Below are positions 57,245 to 64,000 of a DNA stretch of 64,000 nt, piece after piece. The DNA comes from Anthracocystis setariae. Its lineage: Eukaryota > Basidiomycota > Ustilaginomycetes > Ustilaginales > Ustilaginaceae. Every line of letters starts with the position of its first letter. Positions within the stretch are counted from its first letter, which is position 1. A model generated the notes under the pieces. That model made no database searches and was not told the DNA's origin. It saw only the letters and a program-made list of their open reading frames with translations. The translations under genes and the position numbers were made by a program. Where the stretch lies: the NCBI GenBank assembly GCA_928724745.1, contig CAKMXJ010000001.1, positions 310,001-374,000 on the forward strand, given 5' to 3'.

Positions 57245-59899
57245 ATGAGTCTCGAGATCGACGAGGGCGAAATCCTCAAGGCCTACCACCTTGATTCGCT
57301 GGAGCCCGCACGATGGCACACCACCGAAGTAGAGACGGACAAGGACGACGCCTCCTCCACAGCTGTCGCCGATGAACCTGATCCGCTCGGTCTGCGTTCT
57401 TCCATGGCCACCTTCCGCGCCCTCCCCAAGGATGCCAAAATGCACACCTCGCTCTCCTCCAAAGCATTTGACGCCAAGGTATTCCTCTCCACCATCCATC
57501 CCGACGCTACCTTTGCAGACCTTTCCTATGGCATTCAGCACCTCAAGAACAGCATCGACCAACGCTCCGAGGCGCTCAAGGTGCTGGTGGAGGACAACTT
57601 TGATCGGTTCGTAGCCGTCAAAGCAACTACAGATGGAGTATACCGAGAAATGCGCGATATCGAGGGAGGTCCGCTACAGCCACAGGCGGATTATGGCGTG
57701 GCCAATTTGAACAACATCCTATCCAACGCGAGTGCAAAGGCGGACCAAGTGTTTATGCCGGTTCTCGAGAACAATCTCAAAACCATCAAGCTCAGATCCA
57801 CGTTGGGAGTGTTTGAAAGGTCGAAATTCTTCTTCAACCTTCCCGGCTCTCTTTCCGAATCCGTAGAGATGGGCAGATACGATACGGCGCTACGAGACTA
57901 CAACAAGGGCAAGTATCTGCTCGACAGTCGACCCGGTCAGCTTTTGGCTGTGGCCAACACAGCAAAGACGCCCGATTCCGCTGGTGGGATGCGCAACGAT
58001 GTGCAGCAGAAACGCGTGTTTGCCAAAGTGTGGGATGCTGTCGAAGCGACGATGAAGGATATGCAGTCGCGACTCACTGCGCAGTTGAGGGAACCGAGGC
58101 GCAACGTGGAGGAGCAGGAAAAGACGATCGAGATCCTTCTCGAGCTAGACCCCAACGATGATCCCGTGACGATCTACCTGGAAGCGCAGAATCAACATCT
58201 GCGCTCGCTCATGCGCCAAACGTTTGACGCAGGGGTGGCTCGTATCGAAACCGCGCGCGCTGCGCAGCGTCCTGCCGGCAGCATCTCGGAACGCGAGCGT
58301 GCCAAAGATCTTGAGAAAAGCATGCGGCTGACCGGGCGGCTGGATGCGAGCTTCGACAAGTGCATCGGCGCGGAAGTGTGGAAGTGCACGCACGACCTGG
58401 TCAAGGCGCTGTGCGAGACGATTGGCAGCTCGCTGCCCAACTTCTGGCGGGTTGCCAAGAACCATGCGGAGGGCAAGTTTACCAAGAGCAAGGGTCGCAC
58501 CGCGGGTGCGTCGGGCAGTCGCGAGGGCGATGCGGCCAAGATCGCCGCGCAGAACAAGGCTTGGGCGGTGGATGCGCTGGATGCGTACATCAATCTGGTT
58601 TCGCATCTGTTCTCGTTGACGGATATCGCGATTGTCTCCCGCCAGCCTCTGCCGACCACGTTGCCGGGATGGGTTCCGCATGCGACGTGTTCGCCCACCA
58701 CGGCGCATTATCTGCGGCAGACGTTGACGTTGTTGGTCGAGTCGTGCAATGATCTGGCGCTGTTGCGGATTGCGGCGACGAGTTCGTTGCGCGGGTTGCT
58801 GACGAATGCACGGTTTAGCTTTGTGCAGGTGCTATGTGTGATCTGGCAGGAGGATGCTAAGATGTTCCACATGCTCGAGGACTGGACGCTGAATGCGGAT
58901 GTGCCGGCGACGACGTTGCATCTGCGCGACATTGCGGCGTTTCACAAGAGTAATGCGAGGGAGGCATTCCATCTTGCGGGTGGGCGGTCGCCATCGACGC
59001 CGGTGTCGGCGCTGGAAGCCAAGGGCAAGGGGAGGGCGGGCGAGCAGCCGGTGGCGGCGGAATTCACGTGGCGCATCAAAGGGGCATTCCTGGATGCGCT
59101 GTATGCGTTCTTGGACGGACTGGTGCATCTGGCGTTCTCGGAGTATAGTCCGTTGGAACCACGCATGCGGTTGTCGGTGCAGACGCAGGCGGCGGGTGTG
59201 GCGGTGGATGTGAGCGATCTCGACACACGTGTGTTGCTCAGCGTGACCAACCTTGGGCATCTGTGCAAGGTGGTGATCCCGAGTTTGGTCAAGCAGTTTT
59301 GCGATGCGTATTCGGTTGGTATGGACGACGATGTGGCGACGCTGACTGAGGTGTCGAGCCAGTTGGATGCGATTCTGTTCAACGACTATGTTAAGCGCAA
59401 GGCGGGCGCGATCAGCGAGGTGATTTCGTATGGGGTTTTGTCGTCGGGGATTGATTGGGCGACGATTGGTAAGCCGACGGTGGTGCATTGGTTTGTTTAC
59501 GAAGCGCTGTTGTCGTTGGTGCAGGTGCATGCGCATGTGAGGAGTGTGGCGCCTCCGATCGTTACGCGCACGATTAGGAAGTTGGTTGACGAGTTGGCCA
59601 AGGTGACGTTGGAGTCGTTCCAAAGGGTAAGTGAGTTCGGGTTGGGTGGGATGCTGCAGGCGACGTTGGAGATCGAGTTTATGCACCAAACGCTTTCGGC
59701 GTTTATATCGGGCGAGGCGGAAGGCACTTTGAAACAGGTATACGAGACGATCTCACAGAAATACAACAAGGCAGCTTCTGAGGATAGGGAGCAGCTCAAT
59801 AGGGAGCTCGAGAGGGTCAAGCAGATCCTGGTACAGAGTAGGAAGGCCACAGCGCTCGAGTTTTTGTGCTTTCGCAAGCAAAGGGAAAAGACAGGGTGA
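57245..59899 (+). CDS. SEC5: Exocyst complex component SEC5
   Basis: SEC5 is one of eight exocyst subunits that tether secretory vesicles to the plasma membrane at growth sites. The 884-residue product starts MSLEIDEGEILKAYHL and has the family's N-terminal helical segment FDAKVFLSTIHPDATFADL, then IDQRSEALKVLVEDNFDRFVAVKATTD, a highly conserved exocyst coiled region. The remainder is helical-rod sequence through LEIEFMHQTLSAFISGEA near the end and a C-terminal helix. There is no TIG/IPT domain, as expected for fungi. The frame is open from a TTG at 57206; the first in-frame ATG is 57245, downstream of an out-of-frame ATG at 57214. Single exon. Confidence 0.92.
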   Translation: MSLEIDEGEILKAYHLDSLEPARWHTTEVETDKDDASSTAVADEPDPLGLRSSMATFRALPKDAKMHTSLSSKAFDAKVFLSTIHPDATFADLSYGIQHLKNSIDQRSEALKVLVEDNFDRFVAVKATTDGVYREMRDIEGGPLQPQADYGVANLNNILSNASAKADQVFMPVLENNLKTIKLRSTLGVFERSKFFFNLPGSLSESVEMGRYDTALRDYNKGKYLLDSRPGQLLAVANTAKTPDSAGGMRNDVQQKRVFAKVWDAVEATMKDMQSRLTAQLREPRRNVEEQEKTIEILLELDPNDDPVTIYLEAQNQHLRSLMRQTFDAGVARIETARAAQRPAGSISERERAKDLEKSMRLTGRLDASFDKCIGAEVWKCTHDLVKALCETIGSSLPNFWRVAKNHAEGKFTKSKGRTAGASGSREGDAAKIAAQNKAWAVDALDAYINLVSHLFSLTDIAIVSRQPLPTTLPGWVPHATCSPTTAHYLRQTLTLLVESCNDLALLRIAATSSLRGLLTNARFSFVQVLCVIWQEDAKMFHMLEDWTLNADVPATTLHLRDIAAFHKSNAREAFHLAGGRSPSTPVSALEAKGKGRAGEQPVAAEFTWRIKGAFLDALYAFLDGLVHLAFSEYSPLEPRMRLSVQTQAAGVAVDVSDLDTRVLLSVTNLGHLCKVVIPSLVKQFCDAYSVGMDDDVATLTEVSSQLDAILFNDYVKRKAGAISEVISYGVLSSGIDWATIGKPTVVHWFVYEALLSLVQVHAHVRSVAPPIVTRTIRKLVDELAKVTLESFQRVSEFGLGGMLQATLEIEFMHQTLSAFISGEAEGTLKQVYETISQKYNKAASEDREQLNRELERVKQILVQSRKATALEFLCFRKQREKTG

Positions 59900-60091
59900 T
59901 GACAGACAAACCATACATGCGCGTGGGGGATGGATGTCACCAAGTCAATTCAAACCTTGTTTTTCTTTTTTTTCTTCTTCTCGATGATGGTGGCCACCGG
60001 TTTGTGGATAGACTTTCCCTTCCGAGCGAGGGGTGTGTGTGTGTGAGTGTGTGTGGTTGCGATTGCAATGGAAAGGGAGCTGGTACAAGCA

Positions 60092-60125
<34 letters not shown>

Positions 60126-60220
60126 TGAGAACACTGAGAGAGGGGTGGAGCGGTTAAGACGAGTAGTGGTGGTGGGATAGATTTGTTTTTTGAAGGGGGG
60201 GGAGGATTATGATAGAAGAT
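59900..60220. other. Convergent 3' region, SEC5 / TIM17
   Basis: 321 bases with a GT-rich microsatellite (about 60028-60052), a 31-base A tract (60093-60123) and the 3' ends of both genes. No gene. Confidence 0.6.
60093..60123. repeat. A31 homopolymer
   Basis: Uninterrupted run of 31 A residues between the convergent SEC5 and TIM17 genes. Confidence 0.9.
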
Positions 60221-60724
60221 CTATTGCGCAGGTGAGGGGAAGGAAGGTTGTGGTGGTGCAGAACCTGGGAGGGTATCTGGGATGATGGGAGCGACCTGCT
60301 TATTACCCTCTGCCATCATTCTTTGCATTAGGACGCCAACGCCTTCAAAGACGCCGAGGAGGATGCCGCACATGATGCCACTTCCGATGGCTGTTTTGGG
60401 ACCGGAACGAATAGCGAGACCGCCTCCGGTCATGAAACCGGCGATGATCGCATTCCATGGATCCTCCTTCTGCCTTATGCCTTTGACGGCGCAGTCGAAT
60501 GAGGAAAACATGCCTCCCCATACGCCAAAGTTGCCTCCAAGGACGGGTGCACGTGCTTTGATCGCCGAGAGCGAGCCGGGCAGACGTTCGCCGCGCGGAG
60601 AGTTGCGCGCTCCTTTGATGCCGTGCCAAATGGTTCCACCGACAGCACCCATTGCGAATGCACCGCCAAAGTCGTTGAGAATGACCCAGGGGCATGGGTC
60701 TCGTGTGTGGTCTGCATGTGCCAT
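60221..60724 (-). CDS. TIM17: Mitochondrial inner-membrane translocase subunit TIM17
   Basis: TIM17 is a core subunit of the TIM23 translocase for presequence-bearing proteins. The 167 residues begin [23 protein letters not shown], the strongly conserved family start, and continue with [22 protein letters not shown], the first helices, then [29 protein letters not shown] and the helix pair ending [13 protein letters not shown]. Glycine-zipper helices of the Tim17/22/23 fold are evident. The end is Pro/Ser-rich and hydrophilic, as in other fungi. Single exon; the ATG at 60724 is fixed by homology. It converges with SEC5. Confidence 0.96.
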   Translation of the reverse strand: MAHADHTRDPCPWVILNDFGGAFAMGAVGGTIWHGIKGARNSPRGERLPGSLSAIKARAPVLGGNFGVWGGMFSSFDCAVKGIRQKEDPWNAIIAGFMTGGGLAIRSGPKTAIGSGIMCGILLGVFEGVGVLMQRMMAEGNKQVAPIIPDTLPGSAPPQPSFPSPAQ

Positions 60725-61336
60725 GGTGAGTTAGGTATGTGAGGCGGAAAGGCGGAGACGAAGCGTCGAGCGGTGTGGGCAGACAGTGGGGTGGGTGTGA
60801 ATATGCAAACTGTGTCTGCGTAGAACAAGTTGATGCTACGTGCGCTGAAATTCCGAGCTGCCGATGCTGCTAGGATATGGTGCGGTGCCGTACGTGATGA
60901 TGCAAGGCCTGATAGTCGGCCGTCCAAGTCTTCAGTCTTTCCTCGGTGCTGCACAATCGAATGCTGAGTCCGTCGAGGTTTGGTGGTGGTGGTGGTAGAG
61001 TGCGCGAGACTCGATCGAGTGCTTCCAAGAGCAGGAGGTGGTGAACTGGGCAGTAACGAGAGGCTGTGTGCTGGGTGGTGATAGAAGTGCTACGCAACGA
61101 TGTAGGATCACAAGACAGTTGGGACAGTGTAGTAGCGCAATCTGGACATCTCTCGAGTGCGCCGCTATCCGAGTTCCACACCGCACACCGCATCGGAAGA
61201 AAGTGCGAAGCTGAGCCAAGAAATGAAAAATTCCAAAAATCCAAAAATCCAGCATCCACTAGTTGTTACTCTACTCTACTGTACTCCATTTTCCGCATCA
61301 GATAGATATCCAGCCGATTCGTTCGTAATCGGGCTC
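60725..61336. other. Intergenic, TIM17 upstream region
   Basis: About 610 bases holding the TIM17 promoter and a TACTGTAC octamer at 61277-61284; a GTTCGTAA sits at 61321-61328, just before the repeat at 61337. No gene is visible. Confidence 0.5.
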
Positions 61337-61347
61337 TGTTCGTAACA
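61337..61347. repeat. Copy 1 of an 11-bp inverted repeat
   Basis: TGTTCGTAACA; its exact reverse complement occurs at 62004-62014. With the next inward base the match is 12 bp. The pair brackets the transposase remnant. Confidence 0.8.
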
Positions 61348-61609
61348 CCTCGCTATACGTCATCAGACACTGTAACGTAGAACACATCGTAATCAAGAAA
61401 ACTACATAGTAATGCATAAGATCATGACATCGTTATCATTAGTAGTGATCGTAACGATCAATTGTGGAGGTTGAGATCAAGTGAGCTGAGCGATCTGAGC
61501 TGTCTTGGTCCATCTCGTCGCCGTCGCCGTCCTCCGCTACGGGTACCTGTACAGTACACACATGTTCATGGTGCTCACGTCTTACTATTGCAATGCTATC
61601 GAGTCTAAG

Positions 61610-62002
61610 CTACTGTACTACATCATTGATAAAGGCGTCGATCTGATCGTCGATGTCTGGAGACGAGCGATTGACATCAGGAACCGCCTCCTCCTCCTCC
61701 TCCTCCTCCGCCTCCTGTGTCTGAGCTTGTGTCTGCAAATCGTCGATGTTTGCTTGCATCTCTTCCGGTCGAATGATGCCGTAGTCGATTAGTGCTTGCC
61801 GTGCATCGTGCTTGCCGTCACCCAATGGGAAGCGATGTTCCGCAACCATCATCCAGCGTTGTACTTTGCGAAGCCATCCTTGACAATCAGACGGCGTGAT
61901 CGTGCTGAGGTGATAGTCGATTAGATGGCCGAGAGTGTCGTGATCTTGAAGATCCTGCCTGCTGACGACGGTCTTGACCTTCCCGAAGACGTTCTCGGCA
62001 AT
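61610..62002 (-). pseudogene. C-terminal remnant of a DDE transposase
   Basis: On the minus strand an open frame begins at the junction near 62003 and runs to a stop at 61610. It reads IAENVFGKVKTVVSRQDLQD, then TLGHLIDYHLSTITPSDCQG and WLRKVQRW, ending with a Glu-rich tail. The AENVFGKVK segment resembles the last catalytic block (the E of DDE) of Tc1/mariner-IS630-type transposases, followed by the usual helical C-terminus. Everything upstream, including the two Asp blocks, is missing: a TAA lies just beyond the junction, inside the sequence that begins the second retroelement. The family assignment is by motif resemblance and is moderately sure. Confidence 0.55.
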
Positions 62003-62003
62003 G

Positions 62004-62014
62004 TGTTACGAACA
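62004..62014. repeat. Copy 2 of the 11-bp inverted repeat
   Basis: TGTTACGAACA, reverse complement of 61337-61347 and also the presumed 5' edge of the second retroelement. Confidence 0.8.
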
Positions 62015-62400
62015 TCAGCGCCGGAAAGGAATATAGCAGTGTGACAAGCGGGAGGAGGCTTTCCCGATCCAGGTCAGGAATCGGGGTCCAGGGTGGGACT
62101 GCGGCAATCTCCGGGAGGGGCTCCCGGAAGTCATACCGAAGATCCCCCCTGCAACTAACTCATGTTCAGACGTCGATTGTATTTTAGCTTACTCACTCTA
62201 GTAGGTGGAAATATCAGACCTTCTCCCGATCTCCCGCTCACCCGCTCCGCTATCTTGGCAACGATCCCGGGAGCAACACCCGGTACCACGCCCCTGGCCT
62301 CGACACAGACGCACCGCCACGTTCCGAGGTTCTAAGACCCCAGGAGCATAACATTACAATCGACCTCCCCGTTGCCATCAACGCGGAGACCCCAGCTACT
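62004..62400 (+). other. Probable 5' LTR and leader of the second retroelement
   Basis: About 400 bases before the gag ATG. It starts with TGTTACGAACA and shifts from mixed to strongly GC-rich sequence with repeated CCGGG motifs. The LTR/leader border is not resolved. Confidence 0.5.
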
Positions 62401-64000
62401 ATGCAAACCCGTAGCCAGCCTCGTCCCGGTCCCCCGGACTCTGTTACGAGTTCGGGCAGCCCTACCCCCGAAAGTCCCGATTCAGGAGGCGACCCCGTCC
62501 AGGGGCTAGTCGCCGCCGTGCAGAGCCTAACCGCCCTGGTCGGAGGATTGGCCGACCAGATCCGGCTGCTCAACGGTGGTCGAGCCCCCGACCCCGCCGT
62601 CCCGATCCCGGCAGAACCTAGCCTCCCGCCCATGGGGCATCCGGGAGACCTTTCTCCGGAACGCGAGACCTCGGAAGAACGGTACGCCCGCGCTACCCGC
62701 CTTATGGGCGAGCGCGAGGCCAATCCCCAGCCGGTACCCCCAGGAGCTCCCGTCGTAGCTACCAACTGGGACCTTACGGAGGACTACTCCTCCCGGGTCA
62801 AGACCCCGGAAGTTAGCGTTGCCGCCCCTTCCTGGGACGGCAAGCGCGACGAGCTGGAGGCTTTCATCGAACAATGCACCCTCCATTTCGATCTTAACCC
62901 GGCACGTTTCCCCTCCGACCCCCGCCGGGTCTTATGGGCCCTAGCTCATATTTCGGGTGTACCCCGGGAGCGACTCCGCAACCTGCGCCAGGCCCGCCCG
63001 GAAATCAACCTGTTCCACAAGTGGGATACGTTCTGTGCCGATCTTCGCCGCACCTATGGGGATCCTAACCCGGGACACACCGCCCGGGTCAAGCTCCAGC
63101 GGCTGCGTCAATCGGGAAGCGTTAGCGCTCACGCTGCCGAGTTCTTGGCCCTAGCCACTAAGGCTAACGCTACCGACAATCAGCAACTGCTGACGACCTT
63201 CCAGCTTAGTCTCCGGGAGAGCCTCCGGCAGAAGCTCCTCCACGTGGAGACCTACGACCTGCACGAGTACATTGACACCGCTATCCGAACCGAGCAGCGA
63301 ATGTACGAAATCGGCTTGGTGACCCCGGGTCACTCGGACACCCCGGGTCGCCCGGAACGCCGCCCCGAACTTCGGGGCGGTCGCTCACCCAATTCGACGG
63401 TACCCCGTCGCGAGGCCCCCAACAAGCGGGGTGATCCGCCCCGTCCCGGGCTGGCCAGCCGGGAGCTTCCCGACGAGGTCCGCAAGTACCGTCGGGAAAA
63501 CAACCTCTGCTACGGGTGCGGGGGCCCTCACGCAGTCCGGGACTGCCCCAAGGCCGCCCAGACTCGGCCCCTCCGGGCCAACGTGGCCATCCTGGACCCC
63601 GCCAACGGCGAGCTTCTGGTCCAACCCCTGGTCCCGGACGTCCCGGAGACCCGGTGGTCCGGTGAGGACGAAGCCACCCCTACCAACGGCGAGGACGACC
63701 TACCCGATGACCGCTCCGTCCTTTCCTATGATCCGGAGTGGGACCCCGAGTCCACCGACCACCCTCCGACTCTCCCGGTGAGGGCCAACATCGCCCAACT
63801 TCGCCAGGACCCGGGACTCGTGGATCTCAGGAGCCATGTAGCGGCCCTCATCCCCCCCGCCGAGCCGGTGATCAGCGGGGACACCATCCGGGTACACCGA
63901 CACCCCAGCATCCCGGTGTACGAGTGCTGGGTCACGCTGGCCGGGTGCCGTGCCCGGGCCCTAATCGACGGGGGCGCCACCGCTTCTTTTGTGGACAGGG
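62401..64000 (+). CDS. Gag-protease of the second Ty3/gypsy element (3' partial)
   Basis: 533 codons are open from ATG 62401 to the window end with no stop. The start is MQTRSQPRPGPPDSV. The capsid-like gag region is about residues 140-300 (SWDGKRDELEAFIEQCTLHF, WDTFCADLRRTYGDPNPGH, EFLALATKA). A CCHC knuckle CYGCGGPHAVRDC follows near 371-383. The frame then continues without a stop into an aspartic-protease-like segment near 521-530 (ALIDGGATASFVDR), so gag and protease are fused in one frame, unlike the first element. The active-site triplet reads DGG instead of D-T/S-G. Codons are dominated by C and G at the third position, unlike the neighbouring host genes. Confidence 0.85.
   Translation, partial: MQTRSQPRPGPPDSVTSSGSPTPESPDSGGDPVQGLVAAVQSLTALVGGLADQIRLLNGGRAPDPAVPIPAEPSLPPMGHPGDLSPERETSEERYARATRLMGEREANPQPVPPGAPVVATNWDLTEDYSSRVKTPEVSVAAPSWDGKRDELEAFIEQCTLHFDLNPARFPSDPRRVLWALAHISGVPRERLRNLRQARPEINLFHKWDTFCADLRRTYGDPNPGHTARVKLQRLRQSGSVSAHAAEFLALATKANATDNQQLLTTFQLSLRESLRQKLLHVETYDLHEYIDTAIRTEQRMYEIGLVTPGHSDTPGRPERRPELRGGRSPNSTVPRREAPNKRGDPPRPGLASRELPDEVRKYRRENNLCYGCGGPHAVRDCPKAAQTRPLRANVAILDPANGELLVQPLVPDVPETRWSGEDEATPTNGEDDLPDDRSVLSYDPEWDPESTDHPPTLPVRANIAQLRQDPGLVDLRSHVAALIPPAEPVISGDTIRVHRHPSIPVYECWVTLAGCRARALIDGGATASFVDR

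Larger units (their letters stand above)
62004..64000 (+). mobile_element. Second Ty3/gypsy-like LTR retrotransposon (3' end beyond window)
   Basis: The element is GC-rich and abuts the transposase remnant. The likely 5' edge is TGTTACGAACA at 62004, a plausible LTR start, but the LTR's other end cannot be placed because only one LTR is in the window. A possible primer-binding site is TGGCAACGATCCCGG at about 62256-62270; it fits a tRNA 3' end with G73 and so would put the LTR at roughly 250 bp, but no CA precedes it. The gag-protease frame starts at 62401 and runs off the window. Confidence 0.7.

Noticed and set aside
62250..62765. Minus-strand frame of 171 codons over the second retroelement
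   Set aside because: Shadow of the GC-rich gag frame on the plus strand, which has a zinc knuckle and runs uninterrupted for 1600 bases.
1..64000. CRISPR arrays, bacterial-type operons, riboswitches or phage integration sites
   Set aside because: The window is eukaryotic: genes have introns, individual promoters and fungal families; no regularly spaced repeats were seen.

Overview
This is nuclear DNA of a fungus, most likely a basidiomycete of the smut group (Ustilaginomycotina). That placement is inferred from several features: genes are dense and mostly intron-free; the few introns are short (63-105 bases, GT...AG) and some carry CTGAC-type branch sites; there is a single 5S rRNA gene away from other rRNA genes; and the window holds Mit1-like CHD, SIN kinase, Elongator and PA28 homologues with chromodomain Ty3/gypsy elements. 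No species can be named from the window alone.

Layout. 1-11.3 kb: the 3' part of a CHD/Mit1-type chromatin remodeller, ORC4 (convergent), a 5S rRNA gene, COX11, UTP11 and an allantoate/pantothenate-type MFS permease. 11.3-15 kb: a long stretch with no convincing gene. 15-28.7 kb: a secreted ferritin-like protein, ELP4, an AKR7-type aldo-keto reductase, a large Cdc7/SepH-like septation kinase, a sugar transporter and a small mitochondrial membrane protein. 29.5-35 kb: a complete chromodomain Ty3/gypsy retrotransposon with LTRs that look identical and a perfect 5-bp target duplication. 35.2-36.7 kb: the complex I 51-kDa subunit. 37.3-40.7 kb: a 5'-truncated, frameshifted LINE. 41-49 kb: a four-helix membrane protein, TIM8, NOP6, a secreted cysteine-rich protein and NPL4. 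50.8-60.8 kb: a Yor1-like ABCC transporter, a PA28-type proteasome activator, exocyst SEC5 and TIM17. 61.3-64 kb: the C-terminal remnant of a DNA transposase abutting a second Ty3/gypsy element that runs off the window.

The host genes do not form one pathway. Several serve mitochondria (COX11, the complex I 51-kDa subunit, TIM8, TIM17 and probably the 28.3-kb gene). Others serve chromatin and replication (CHD, ORC4), ribosome biogenesis (UTP11, NOP6), protein turnover (NPL4, PA28), and septation or secretion (Cdc7-like kinase, SEC5).

The most striking signal is in the first retrotransposon. Gag and Pol lie in the same frame, separated by one UAG codon, and a 12-bp hairpin begins six nucleotides after it. 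This looks like a stop-codon readthrough signal for making Gag-Pol.
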